A DNA stretch of 33,500 bases from CAXBPY01 sp003455275 (lineage in GTDB: Bacteria; Bacteroidota; Bacteroidia; Chitinophagales; UBA10324): the NCBI GenBank assembly GCA_963977675.1, contig CAXBPY010000032.1:1-33500 (forward strand), in the 5' to 3' direction. The notes under the pieces were generated by a model that saw only the letters and a program-made list of their open reading frames with translations, was not told the origin of the DNA and made no database searches. Below are positions 18,411 to 26,588 of the stretch, piece after piece. A program made the position numbers and the translations under genes. Each line of letters starts with the position of its first letter. The first letter of the stretch is position 1.

Positions 18411-18441
18411 TTTGGCCGATTGCAATGACATTACATATTTG
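18411..18441 (+). promoter_or_regulatory. Candidate Bacteroidota promoter, possibly leaderless
   Basis: TTTG (18411-18414), a 19-base spacer, then CATATTTG (18434-18441), one base off the TAnnTTTG -7 consensus used by the phylum's primary sigma factor. Expected transcription start is about 5-8 bases after the element, which coincides with the ATG at 18447, so the message may have no leader. Confidence 0.5.
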
Positions 18442-18446
18442 AACGC

Positions 18447-19754
18447 ATGGAATTACTTATCATTTTACTTTATTGTTCCTTGGTTTGTTTTTGCATTTCC
18501 AGAATTAAATTCTTTAGCAATTCCGGAATAAAAATTAAATGGTGGATATTAATTTTTTTGCTAAAAGTCATTGTCGGAATTCTTTATGGTTACATACATA
18601 GTTTCAGTTATGGCGGCGGCGATACACTTTATGCATTTAACCGCGGAATCCGTATATACAATTTGATTGCCTCTCATGGATTTAGTGTTTATGCCAAACT
18701 TGTTTTTCTTCCCTGTCATTACCCGCCTTATGCAGGGATAGACCGATGGACACATAATGACTTGTCTTATGGTGATGAGAGTTACTACCTGCTGGTTCGT
18801 CTTCATGCAATATTTGCCCTTATCTCTTTTGGATATTACAATGTTCATGTTGTCTTATTCAATATTCTGTCGTTTATGGGAGTTGTATTAACATACTTTT
18901 CATTCAAGAGAGTATTGAATGAAAAATCTATTCTGTTGCTGCTTGGCTGTTGCTGCATTCCTTCAATTGTATTCTGGACTTCCGGAATTCATAAGGATGG
19001 ATTGGCTTTGCTCGGAATTTCATTCCTGTTTTTTTCAATTCAAAAAAATTCTCTTCCGGTTATCTTAAAAATATTTTCTGCTGCGCTAGGCCTCATTCTG
19101 CTTTGGATCATTCGCCCTTATATCATTATTATTTTTCTTCCGCTACTTCCGGTTTATTTATTTTTTCAGGAAAGAAAATCCGGGGTAATTATTTACTATC
19201 TGACCTCTATATCACTGGCTGTAATTTTTTCCTTGCTGGTGTCTTACTTTATTCCATCCTATTCCTTGTTTGCAAAAATCACCTGGTGGCAGCAGGCATT
19301 TGCTCAACTTGAAACAACTCCTAATTCAGTTTATCTTCCTGCAATGAAAGGTGATTTTATTTCTTTCCTCAGCGTACTTCCTTATTCAATTCTGCATTCA
19401 TTTTTTGAACCATTTATTTGGCGCTCATCGAATATTTACCAGCTTATTATTTCTGTTCAGGACATGTTGTTGCTGCTATTTCTTTTTTATTTTTTTATTA
19501 AAAGAATCAGGGCACAAAAAATGATTCCGCATTTATTCTACCTTTCAATTGGGTATGCATTCGGATTATATATTTTGTTGGGAATGATTGTTCCAAACCT
19601 CGGAGCACTTTCCAGATACAAAAGCACAGGAACCCTTTTTCTTTTTATGGCTGTTTTATCTCTTGTTCCAGATGATTGGGATTTACGAATTGCACAATTT
19701 TTTTCTGGGAAATCATTGAAGAGTAATATACCGTCTGATCTTGTTTCTCAATAA
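18447..19754 (+). CDS. Polytopic membrane protein of unknown function
   Basis: A 435-residue integral membrane protein with about ten hydrophobic segments starting at residue 1 (MELLIILLYCSLVCFCISRI). Recognisable local features are GGGDTLYAFNRG in the first external loop, SIVFWTSGIHKDGL near residue 170 and LGALSRYKSTGTLFLF near the C-terminus. This layout recalls EpsG/Wzy-like or GT-C-like proteins of exopolysaccharide assembly, and the FWTSG-KDGL stretch is one I associate with uncharacterised Bacteroidota membrane proteins. I cannot assign a reaction. It is divergent from the adhesin gene across 152 bp. The CAP-domain gene follows after 51 bp in the same direction. Confidence 0.7.
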   Translation: MELLIILLYCSLVCFCISRIKFFSNSGIKIKWWILIFLLKVIVGILYGYIHSFSYGGGDTLYAFNRGIRIYNLIASHGFSVYAKLVFLPCHYPPYAGIDRWTHNDLSYGDESYYLLVRLHAIFALISFGYYNVHVVLFNILSFMGVVLTYFSFKRVLNEKSILLLLGCCCIPSIVFWTSGIHKDGLALLGISFLFFSIQKNSLPVILKIFSAALGLILLWIIRPYIIIIFLPLLPVYLFFQERKSGVIIYYLTSISLAVIFSLLVSYFIPSYSLFAKITWWQQAFAQLETTPNSVYLPAMKGDFISFLSVLPYSILHSFFEPFIWRSSNIYQLIISVQDMLLLLFLFYFFIKRIRAQKMIPHLFYLSIGYAFGLYILLGMIVPNLGALSRYKSTGTLFLFMAVLSLVPDDWDLRIAQFFSGKSLKSNIPSDLVSQ

Positions 19755-19805
19755 ATTTTATTCTTTGAATTATGTATATAGGTAATTAAGAGGAAAATAA
19801 TTTGA

Positions 19806-20417
19806 ATGTTCATTCGTTTCAGGTTAAAATCAAAATCCATGATTTCTCTGATCGGATTTGTCTCGCTTATCACAACTTCCTCAGCGAATGCGGAGTTAAA
19901 ATCTACTGAATCCGTTTCATGGTATCAAATGAGCTATGACTCGTTTGTTAAATTACCGGAAGTAAATGACTCGGTTAATTGGCAATATCCGAATTACCCG
20001 CTGCTTGAAGCGGCAATCTTTCAATGCACAAATGAAGAACGGATGAAAATGGAAATAACACCGCTCAATTATTCTGTTGCATTGAATAAATCTTCCACCT
20101 ATCATAGTGTAGCTATGGCCAAGTATAAATTTTTCAGTCACGAGAATAATTATCAAAAGACAATGAGAACATTTGATCAGCGGATGATTCATTATGGTGC
20201 GCATTACCACTCTTACGGCGAGAACATTGCCTACAGCGAATTTGATTCATGTACCTACCTCGACATTGCCAGAAACATCGTTTCACTCTGGATGAATTCA
20301 GAAGGCCATCGCCATAATATTTTGAATTCGGATTACAGTGAGTTGGGATGCGGTGTTCAGATCAGTCAAATGAAATATTGGAAGCGGGTGTATGCAACAC
20401 AAGATTTCGGAGGATGA
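19806..20417 (+). CDS. CAP (SCP/PR-1) domain secreted protein
   Basis: A 203-residue exported protein with a signal peptide (MFIRFRLKSKSMISLIGFVS, cleaved near SSANA) and one CAP domain from about residue 60. Diagnostic motifs are NEERMKM, ALNKSSTYHSVAMAKYKFFSH (CAP helix with the His), YGENIAYS, LWMNSEGHRHNILNSDYSELGCGV and a final YATQDFGG. The two conserved His and Glu cavity residues (SH, GEN, GHRHN) are kept. Bacterial CAP proteins are extracellular and have no agreed function. The gene converges with the MFS gene: only 3 bp separate the two stop codons. Confidence 0.88.
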   Translation: MFIRFRLKSKSMISLIGFVSLITTSSANAELKSTESVSWYQMSYDSFVKLPEVNDSVNWQYPNYPLLEAAIFQCTNEERMKMEITPLNYSVALNKSSTYHSVAMAKYKFFSHENNYQKTMRTFDQRMIHYGAHYHSYGENIAYSEFDSCTYLDIARNIVSLWMNSEGHRHNILNSDYSELGCGVQISQMKYWKRVYATQDFGG

Positions 20418-20420
20418 GTT

Positions 20421-21623
20421 TTATTTTTTTCTTAGGGAAAGAATCCAAAACCCGAATGCAGTCATTAAACTCAGCACAATAAAAAAATAAAACATAGGAT
20501 TGAAACCGAATCGCCCTGCTATTCCTAACCCAATTGATGGTGCGCCAATAATACCGAGACCATATGCTATGGAGTAGAGTGCAGAATATTGTCCCTGTCT
20601 TTCTTTAGGTGGTTTCGACAAAGCATAATTCATCATGAATGGCATGGCAAAAATTTCTGCCATGGTTATTATCAAAGTATAAATAATTGCGAAGAACATA
20701 ATTCCCTTTCCCAGCATAAGTACCGCAAATGCAACTGGAATGCACGACACGCCGAGAATGATGAAACGGAAAATTCTTTTTTCTTTTTCAAGTACAAGAA
20801 TGAGAGGCATCTCAATCAGCACAACTAAAATTCCGTTTAGAGCAATAAGCAAACCAATGGTGTCTTCATTGTAATGGTATTCATGTGCAAAGTACTGGGG
20901 AACACTGGCAAATAATTGAAAGAAACAAACAGCATATAACGCCACAAGAAAAATAAAAAACAGGTAGCGCAAATCGCGATAGGCAGAAGTGGCAGAATCA
21001 GCAAGCACCGAATTTTCTTTAGAAGAAATTTCTTTTTCTTTTCGCGGTAAATAGAACCACAACATGCCGGCCGCTGCAAAACTTGTAAAAGAATCAATTA
21101 CCCAGAGCCAACTGTAACCAAAGTAAAGAGCTATAAAACCACCAATAGCCGGACCAACTGAAAAACCAAGATTGATCGCGAGCCGCACCAATGAAATAGA
21201 TCTTGTGCGATTATCAGGAGTGCTGTATACAGTGATGGATGCTGAATTTGCAGGGCGAAAAGCGTCAGCGGTTATTGCATAAAAAAACAACACAGCCGAA
21301 ACAAGCAAAAAACTTTTCACTACAAGCATGAATAGCAGAATGAGCCCGCATACGATCAGCGATGTAACCATGATATCAAAATAATTTGTCCGGTCAGTTA
21401 ACCAGCCGCCGAGGTAACTGCCGAGTACGCTTCCGATTCCGTAGAAGCTCATGATGATTCCTGCATCGGAAATGGAGAAATGTAATTCGCGGGTGAGATA
21501 GAGCGAAGTGAAAAGCAAAACCATTGAGCCACTTCGATTGATAAACAGCGTGGCAGCCAGCACCCACACATTCCGGTGAAGATTTGAAAATGCCTGACGA
21601 TAAAGAGAGAAAATAAAATTCAT
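20421..21623 (-). CDS. MFS transporter, probable drug-efflux type
   Basis: A 400-residue major facilitator with about twelve hydrophobic helices. The loop between helices 2 and 3 holds the MFS signature region GSVLGSYLGGWLTDRTNY (G-x3-D-R). A second sequence of the same kind is not obvious in the C-half. ITADAFRPANSASITVYSTPDNRTRSISLVR between helices 4 and 5 is typical of the drug:H+ antiporter branch. The substrate cannot be deduced. It is the last gene of a minus-strand run that begins with xylF, but its own leader contains a TTTTCAC-type array, so expression could be separate from the sugar genes. The start is ATG 21623. Confidence 0.85.
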   Translation of the reverse strand: MNFIFSLYRQAFSNLHRNVWVLAATLFINRSGSMVLLFTSLYLTRELHFSISDAGIIMSFYGIGSVLGSYLGGWLTDRTNYFDIMVTSLIVCGLILLFMLVVKSFLLVSAVLFFYAITADAFRPANSASITVYSTPDNRTRSISLVRLAINLGFSVGPAIGGFIALYFGYSWLWVIDSFTSFAAAGMLWFYLPRKEKEISSKENSVLADSATSAYRDLRYLFFIFLVALYAVCFFQLFASVPQYFAHEYHYNEDTIGLLIALNGILVVLIEMPLILVLEKEKRIFRFIILGVSCIPVAFAVLMLGKGIMFFAIIYTLIITMAEIFAMPFMMNYALSKPPKERQGQYSALYSIAYGLGIIGAPSIGLGIAGRFGFNPMFYFFIVLSLMTAFGFWILSLRKK

Positions 21624-21630
21624 TTCAATA

Positions 21631-21659
21631 GTGAAAGGTGAAAATGTGAAAAGTGAAAT
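21631..21659 (-). repeat. TTTTCAC-type array in the MFS leader
   Basis: Read on the minus strand: ATTTCAC, TTTTCAC, ATTTTCAC (one base longer) and CTTTCAC, then seven bases and the ATG at 21623. The unit is the one found in the signal-peptide arrays at 8338 and 29246, here in non-coding leader sequence and again on the sense strand. Confidence 0.8.
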
Positions 21660-21669
21660 TCAACTTCAC

Positions 21670-22251
21670 CTAGTCAATAATAATTTCATTTCCACTAAAC
21701 CCTTCGAGCTGCTTTAATTGTTTCTGAACATTCTGTTCCCAGAGTTTTTGTTTGTCTGGAATAATTCCGTGCTGAGTTTCTTTATCGTAATTATCCTGCT
21801 CCTTGTTCAGTTGTTCATTCACCTCATTGTAAATTTTCTGAATAGCGGCTCCGATATTTTTTTCTTTCGAAAAATCTTTATGTGAAAGTTGTTGCATCAT
21901 TTTTCGGCGATACAGTTCAGTTAAATCAAAATGCATCTGCTCATGATGAAGAAGCGAGAGAGAAGTATCTTTCAAAAAAGATTGCTTGCATAAGAAAACA
22001 CATTGCACCATAAGATGAATTCCTTTTTCATCCTGACTGAATGCGAGGGTGATTCCTGAATAGGTATTGCCTGCCCATGTTCCGGAAGGTTTCGCTTTGA
22101 AATCAGAAAAGTGCAGAGGAGAATTTTCCTTCCAGGAAATTGTATCTGCTCCAAAAAGTTTTTCAGTATTCTGAATTTTATTCTGAGCAAACAGAAATTG
22201 AGAATAGAAAATAAGAGAGATGAAAAAATGGAAGAGCAGTTTGTATTTCAT
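21670..22251 (-). CDS. DUF922-like putative secreted zinc protease
   Basis: A 193-residue protein with a signal peptide (MKYKLLFHFFISLIFYSQF, ending FLFAQ). The mature part opens with 'ISWKENSPLHFSDFKAKP' and 'YSGITLAFS', the DUF922 pattern, and contains HHEQMHFDLTELYRRKM, an HExxH zinc-metallopeptidase motif (HEQMH). DUF922 proteins are predicted metalloproteases without confirmed substrates. The C-terminal third is a charged helix (NEVNEQLNKEQDNYDKET). Start: ATG 22251 is chosen; an in-frame TTG at 22257 adds two residues. The gap to the xylH stop (31 bp) is filled by an 8-bp array. Membership in the sugar operon by position does not imply a sugar-related role. Confidence 0.8.
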   Translation of the reverse strand: MKYKLLFHFFISLIFYSQFLFAQNKIQNTEKLFGADTISWKENSPLHFSDFKAKPSGTWAGNTYSGITLAFSQDEKGIHLMVQCVFLCKQSFLKDTSLSLLHHEQMHFDLTELYRRKMMQQLSHKDFSKEKNIGAAIQKIYNEVNEQLNKEQDNYDKETQHGIIPDKQKLWEQNVQKQLKQLEGFSGNEIIID

Positions 22252-22282
22252 TATCAAATTATCAAATCAATAAATTATCAAA
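22252..22282 (-). repeat. 8-bp array (TTTGATAA) between xylH and the DUF922 gene
   Basis: On the minus strand the gap between the xylH TGA and the next ATG is TTTGATAA, TTTATTGA, TTTGATAA, TTTGATAA, the last overlapping the A of the ATG. The whole intergenic gap keeps the 8-base register. Units carry stop codons in more than one frame. Confidence 0.8.
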
Positions 22283-23554
22283 TCATTTTTTCTTTCCCGC
22301 CACATCCAAATACACTGCAAGAATCAGTACAGCGCCTTTAATTATGTTTTGATAAAATGGTTCGATGTTCAATATGCTCATTCCGCTGTCGAGCGATGCC
22401 ATAATGAGTGCGCCGATGATGGCGCCGATTATTGTTCCTCGTCCGCCAAGCAAACTTGTTCCGCCAATTACACACGCAGCGATTGCATACAACTCATAAC
22501 CTGCAGCAGCATCAGGCGCTGCGCTACCGAGTCGCGCGGTGTAAACAATTCCTGCAACTGCACTGAGCAATCCGCACAAACCAAACACGAGCATGGTGTT
22601 CCATTTGATATTGATTCCACTCAGCCACGCTGCTTCACTGTTTCCTCCAATGGCAAAAACTCTTCTGCCAAAAACTGTTCGGGTCATTACAAAATGAACG
22701 AGCAATGCAAGCAGCACCATCACAATCACCGGAACCGGAATTGCTTTCGCAGCCATGTGATTTTCTGATGAAGCACTTTGGGTAATAGAAATATTCACGG
22801 CAGAATATTCAGGCAAGTGAGCAAGAGGAGAATTTTCGGGAACACGAATAGGTGTTGTGATAGCCGAGCGCGCCGCAACAGAATTATTACTGTGTGTGAA
22901 AACCCATAGAAAGAAAATCATCAGCGCACCGAGCGAAATAATCCGTGTTGCAAAAACAGGAACAGAAGAAACAGAAAGTCCAAATTGCTTTTGTGTTTTT
23001 CTATTTCGAAGTTCCGTGAAGGCAAAGATCAACACAAATGAGGTAAGCAGAATCACGCTCACTTGTGTTGAGAGAAATCCGCTTCCGAATATTTGAAAGC
23101 TGTCGTTTACCGAAATGGTTTCGCCTTGCATGATTGCCATGATTGCTCCGCGAAATATCAGCAGTCCGCCGAGCGTGACAATGAATGCCGGAATGCGCAG
23201 ATACGAAACAAGCGTGCCTTGCATACAACCTGCAATAGCTCCAACGCAGAGAGTCAGCGCAATTGCTGTCGGTAGGTTTATTCCGTGTTTCATAAAAAAG
23301 ATGGAAGCAATTCCGCCAAAAAATCCAACCAAGCTACCGACTGATAAATCAATGTTGCCGCTTACAATCACTGGCAGCATGGCGCATGCAAGAATTCCTA
23401 CAATAGAACTCTGCCGAACTAAATTGGTGATGTTGGATGCGGAAAGAAAAATTCCATCCGTTGCAATGTGAAAGAAAATGCAAATCACAATCAGCGCCAT
23501 GAGCATAACCCATGCGCGGAGTGAGGAAGAGGTAAAACTGAATTTATTTTTCAT
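22283..23554 (-). CDS. xylH: Xylose-type sugar ABC transporter permease
   Basis: Inner-membrane permease of a CUT2-family importer (423 aa). It has the family landmarks SGNIDLSVGSLVGF, IPAFIVTLGGLLIFRG, FGRRVFAIGGNSEAAWLSGIN, ELYAIAACVIGGTSLLGGRG and the C-terminus GMSILNIEPFYQNIIKGAVLILAVYLD. The last matches XylH better than ribose or galactose permeases. It would pair with XylG and XylF encoded upstream. Oddity: residues ~221-271 form a hydrophilic loop of about 50 aa where E. coli XylH, as I recall it, has only a few residues; the loop should face the periplasm. An 8-bp TTTGAAAA repeat lies in the 29-bp gap upstream. Confidence 0.9.
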   Translation of the reverse strand: MKNKFSFTSSSLRAWVMLMALIVICIFFHIATDGIFLSASNITNLVRQSSIVGILACAMLPVIVSGNIDLSVGSLVGFFGGIASIFFMKHGINLPTAIALTLCVGAIAGCMQGTLVSYLRIPAFIVTLGGLLIFRGAIMAIMQGETISVNDSFQIFGSGFLSTQVSVILLTSFVLIFAFTELRNRKTQKQFGLSVSSVPVFATRIISLGALMIFFLWVFTHSNNSVAARSAITTPIRVPENSPLAHLPEYSAVNISITQSASSENHMAAKAIPVPVIVMVLLALLVHFVMTRTVFGRRVFAIGGNSEAAWLSGINIKWNTMLVFGLCGLLSAVAGIVYTARLGSAAPDAAAGYELYAIAACVIGGTSLLGGRGTIIGAIIGALIMASLDSGMSILNIEPFYQNIIKGAVLILAVYLDVAGKKK

Positions 23555-23560
23555 TCGCAG

Positions 23561-23583
23561 TTATTCATTTTCAAATTTTCAAA
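23561..23583 (-). repeat. 8-bp TTTGAAAA pair in the xylH leader
   Basis: On the minus strand, directly after the xylG stop, TTTGAAAA occurs twice and is followed by TGAATAA. The unit is close to the TTTGATAA unit of the next gap. The ATG of xylH is 6 bases beyond. Confidence 0.65.
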
Positions 23584-25128
23584 TCAACTTATCTTCAAGT
23601 CACTATTCGTTGCTGCACTCATCACTTCTTCCTGCAATGCACCGCGCGGAAACTCAGCTACAATTTTTCCTTCGTGCATCACTGCAATGCGATGACTCAT
23701 GCCGAGCACTTCCGGCAAATCAGAACTGACAAGAATGATTGCCATTCCTTGTGCGGCGAGTTTGTGAATGAGTTCATAAATCTCTGCTCGCGCGCCTACA
23801 TCAATTCCGCGGGTGGGTTCATCGAGCAAGAGAAGTTTTGGTTGTATGAGCAACATTTTTCCAAGCACCACTTTCTGCTGATTGCCGCCACTGAGGTTTT
23901 CAACTGCTTGTTCGGCGGAAGAATTTTTCACACGCATTTGTTCAATGGAAGAAAGTGTTTGCAGTAATTCTTTGCTGCGGGAAACCACAGTTGAAGAAGA
24001 AATTTTTTTTAGCGTAGAAAGATTCAGATTGAAACGAATGCTTTGAGGTAGAACCAACCCAAATCTTTTTCGATCTTCACTCACGAGTGCAACTCCGTGT
24101 GAAAGTGCATCAGCAGGTGAATTGAATTTCACTTCTTTTCCATTGAGAAAAATTTTTCCGGAATATTTTTCTGCTCCGGCAACTGACATAAGCAATTCAG
24201 TTCTTCCGCTTCCCATGAGTCCTGCGATGCCGAGAATTTCTCCCGAGTGAACAGAAAGATTTATTCCTGAGTCCGATTTGAAATCTGATTTTTTATTCCG
24301 GCTCGATTGCAAATCGAGCTGAACATTTGGAATAAAATTCTTCAACTCCAAAACTGTTTCCCCTATTTCTGAATTTGGTTCAGGATAGAGTTCGGTGATC
24401 TCTCTTCCAACCATTAAATGAATTAATTCTCTCTCTGAAATTTCATTCACTGATTTTGTAGCAATGAATTTCCCATCGCGCAACACAGTGACTTTATCAC
24501 AAAGTGATTTTATTTCCTTCAACCGGTGGCTGATATAAATGATGGTGACTTGCTGTTCTTTCAATTCGTGAAGCAGCGCGAAAAGTTTTTCTGTTTCCAC
24601 TTCAGTAAGTGCGGTGGTTGGTTCATCAAGAATGAGCAATTGTGCTTTTTTACTAAGTGCTTTTGCAATTTCAACCAGTTGTTGTTCTCCGATTCCGAGT
24701 TCGCTCACCTCTTTTTCCGGAGAATGATTCAGCCCAACTTTCTCTAGCAACTTTTTTGTTTCGGAGTGAAGTGTGTGTTGAGCGATAATTCCGTAGCGGG
24801 AAAATTCTTTTCCAAGAAAAGTATTTTCTGCAATGCTCATGTTCTTCACCAATGAAAGTTCCTGATGAATTACAGCAACACCACTTTGCTCTGCTTCATG
24901 AATATTTTTGAACTGAATTTCTTTTCCATCTATGAAAAAACTTCCTGCATAATTTCCGGATGAATAGACACCACTCAGAATTTTTATCAGTGTGGACTTT
25001 CCTGCTCCATTCTCCCCGCAAAGAGCGTGAATCTCGCCTCGTTCAACTTCAAAGGAAATATCCAGAAGCGCATAACTATCGCCAAATTTTTTGCTGATAT
25101 TTTTAAGTCGGAGAAAACTATTTCCCAT
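23584..25128 (-). CDS. xylG: Xylose-type sugar ABC transporter ATPase (two ABC domains)
   Basis: Cytoplasmic ATPase of the XylFGH importer, 514 aa, with two fused ABC domains as usual for CUT2 systems. Domain 1: Walker A CGENGAGKSTL, signature ELGIGEQQLVEIAKAL, Walker B LLILDEPTTAL and H-loop YISHRL. Domain 2: a degenerate Walker A (GLMGSGRTELL), signature LSGGNQQKVVLGKML, Walker B LLLLDEPTRGIDVGA. The asymmetry is normal for this family. The start chosen is ATG 25128 (MGNSFLRLKNISKKFG); a 25155 start would overlap xylF by 38 bp and adds a non-conserved MDIIPRKRF. With 25128 the overlap with xylF is 11 bp, indicating translational coupling. Confidence 0.93.
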   Translation of the reverse strand: MGNSFLRLKNISKKFGDSYALLDISFEVERGEIHALCGENGAGKSTLIKILSGVYSSGNYAGSFFIDGKEIQFKNIHEAEQSGVAVIHQELSLVKNMSIAENTFLGKEFSRYGIIAQHTLHSETKKLLEKVGLNHSPEKEVSELGIGEQQLVEIAKALSKKAQLLILDEPTTALTEVETEKLFALLHELKEQQVTIIYISHRLKEIKSLCDKVTVLRDGKFIATKSVNEISERELIHLMVGREITELYPEPNSEIGETVLELKNFIPNVQLDLQSSRNKKSDFKSDSGINLSVHSGEILGIAGLMGSGRTELLMSVAGAEKYSGKIFLNGKEVKFNSPADALSHGVALVSEDRKRFGLVLPQSIRFNLNLSTLKKISSSTVVSRSKELLQTLSSIEQMRVKNSSAEQAVENLSGGNQQKVVLGKMLLIQPKLLLLDEPTRGIDVGARAEIYELIHKLAAQGMAIILVSSDLPEVLGMSHRIAVMHEGKIVAEFPRGALQEEVMSAATNSDLKIS

Positions 25129-26128
25129 AAATCTCTTCCTTGGTATGATATCCATCCTTTACCACTGTCTCCATCATATTCGTTTTATCCACTACAATCG
25201 GATCAATCAATATGCTTGGAATATCTTTCTTTCCGTTCGAAACAATTTTCACCGCATCGCTTACTACTTCGTTGTTGATTACCTGCAAAGCTGCAACAGC
25301 AGCAGCCTCTGCCATTAGCTTCAGCGGCTTGTAAACTGTCATAGATTGTGTGCCCGCAATCACACGCTGGCACGCGCTGAGTTCAGCATCTTGTCCGCTC
25401 ACTAAAACTTTTCCATCCAACTTTTGCTCCTGCAATGCTTGTATCGCCCCGCTTGCAGTTCCATCGTTGCTCGCAACAATTGCTGTAATATTTTTTTCTT
25501 TCGTGAGGGCATTCTCTACATGCTTCATCGCTTCCATCGGTTGCCAGTCTGTTGCCCATTGGTCAGCAATAATTTTTATAAAACCGGAATCAATGTATTG
25601 CTGAAGAATTTTCATTTGCCCCTCGTGATAAAGCAAAGCGTTATTATCAGCAGGTGAGCCGGCAATGAGTATATAATTTCCGTGTGGCGTTTTGTTCACA
25701 ATGTATTCTGCCTGCATTTCGCCGATGCGCTCGTTATCAAAAGACACATACAAATCCAAATCGCAATCGCGAATCATTCTGTCGTAAGCAATCACACGCA
25801 CGCCATGCTTGTGTGCATTCTCAACAATGGTTGCAGCAATTTTTCCATTGTGAGGAACTACCACTAAAACATCGGCGCCTTTTGTAATCATATTTTCTGC
25901 CTGTGCTATTTGCACTTCATCATTTCCATTGCACGCCTGCACCAGTACTTCGCATCCGAGAGCTTCTGCCTTCGCTACAAAAAAATCGCGGTCGTGCTGC
26001 CAGCGCTCTTCTTTTAATGTTTCCAGAAGAAATCCAATGACAGGTTTGGTCTTTTTCTCTGTGTTGCTGCATGATGAGAGAAAAATTAGCAGAAGAAAAA
26101 ATAATTGAATTAGGTTTTTAATTTTCAT
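25118..26128 (-). CDS. xylF: D-xylose-type sugar-binding lipoprotein
   Basis: Periplasmic binding component of the importer, 336 aa. The N-terminus is a lipoprotein signal (MKIKNLIQLFFLLLIFLSSC) with lipobox LSSC, so it is membrane-tethered, unlike the soluble E. coli XylF. The type I periplasmic binding fold is recognisable from IGFLLETLKEERWQHDRDFFV, GADVLVVVPHNGK, VIAYDRMIRDCDLDLYVSFDN, SPADNNALLYHEGQ, VASNDGTASGAIQAL and VLVSGQDAELSACQRVIAGTQSMTVYKP. The YDR-I and SGQDAE segments are XylF-like. It is first in the xylF-xylG-xylH order, as in E. coli. No xylose regulator, isomerase or kinase gene is nearby. Sugar specificity is inferred from family resemblance only. Confidence 0.9.
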   Translation of the reverse strand: MKIKNLIQLFFLLLIFLSSCSNTEKKTKPVIGFLLETLKEERWQHDRDFFVAKAEALGCEVLVQACNGNDEVQIAQAENMITKGADVLVVVPHNGKIAATIVENAHKHGVRVIAYDRMIRDCDLDLYVSFDNERIGEMQAEYIVNKTPHGNYILIAGSPADNNALLYHEGQMKILQQYIDSGFIKIIADQWATDWQPMEAMKHVENALTKEKNITAIVASNDGTASGAIQALQEQKLDGKVLVSGQDAELSACQRVIAGTQSMTVYKPLKLMAEAAAVAALQVINNEVVSDAVKIVSNGKKDIPSILIDPIVVDKTNMMETVVKDGYHTKEEIYGK

Positions 26129-26219
26129 TTCAGAGGAGAAATGTAATTCTTGAATGGTAAATTATTTTTCAGCTCTAAAAAAAAGTTTTTCGGTCCGCAA
26201 TATTTTTATTTTAAAAATT

Positions 26220-26248
26220 AAAAACCCCGGTTACAAGCCGGGGTTTTT
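26220..26248 (-). terminator. Strong bidirectional intrinsic terminator
   Basis: A perfect 11-bp stem (AAAAACCCCGG paired with CCGGGGTTTTT) encloses a 7-base loop and has A and T runs on the two sides. xylF starts at 26128 and reads away from it, so it most plausibly ends a minus-strand transcript from somewhere between 26249 and 26512, where no annotated gene lies. Confidence 0.88.
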
Positions 26249-26455
26249 AACTCAATAATTTTTTTGAAACCAATTCTTATCTGGTAAGAATCACTTGCAA
26301 AGTCAGAATTAATTGCCACAACCAGCTGCATTTGTCTTCGGGCACAGAAGCAGTGCGCAAGGCGCTGAATGAGTGGATTGTTTAGAAAGATATTTAATTC
26401 TTAAAATTCTTATTTACTGCAGACATTATTGATTCTCATTTCTAATCACTTAAGA
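26249..26455. other. Gene-free stretch with hairpin and short Cys-containing frame
   Basis: No standard gene is found here. Upstream of the terminator on the minus strand there is a second hairpin (ATTCTTA at 26273-26279, TAAGAAT at 26285-26291, 5-base loop). An open frame of 34 codons on the minus strand ends at 26309 with ...HSAPCALLLCPKTNAAGCGN, but it has no ATG, GTG or TTG start; ATG TCT GCA lies a little upstream in a different frame. It could be a broken small peptide gene, a frameshifted one, or a small RNA ending at the 26220 terminator. Confidence 0.4.
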
Positions 26456-26486
26456 TTTGGTTGGGCAAATGATGAAATTATATTTG
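26456..26486 (+). promoter_or_regulatory. Consensus Bacteroidota promoter for tRNA-Lys
   Basis: TTTG (26456-26459), a 19-base spacer and TATATTTG (26479-26486) exactly match the TTTG-N19-TAnnTTTG promoter of the phylum. The predicted transcription start lies near 26492-26494, about 20 bases before the mature tRNA. Confidence 0.85.
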
Positions 26487-26512
26487 CCGACCTTTTAAAA
26501 AAATAAGAGGAT

Positions 26513-26585
26513 GATCCCGTAGCTCAGCTGGTAGAGCATAACACTTTTAATGTTGGGGTCTTGGGTTCGAGTCCCAACGGGATCA
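26513..26585 (+). tRNA. tRNA-Lys (anticodon UUU)
   Basis: A 73-base cloverleaf. The acceptor stem GATCCCG pairs with CGGGATC; the D-arm is GCTCAGCTGGTAGAGC; the anticodon stem TAACA pairs with TGTTG around the loop CTTTTAA (anticodon TTT); the T-arm TTGGG-TTCGAGT-CCCAA is intact; the discriminator base is A. CCA is not encoded. It has its own promoter and terminator, so it is a single-gene unit. Confidence 0.97.
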
Positions 26586-26588
26586 CAC

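Noticed and set aside
23115..23471. Plus-strand open frame opposite xylH
   Set aside because: It is a shadow of the clear xylH frame, with no start context and no recognisable domain.
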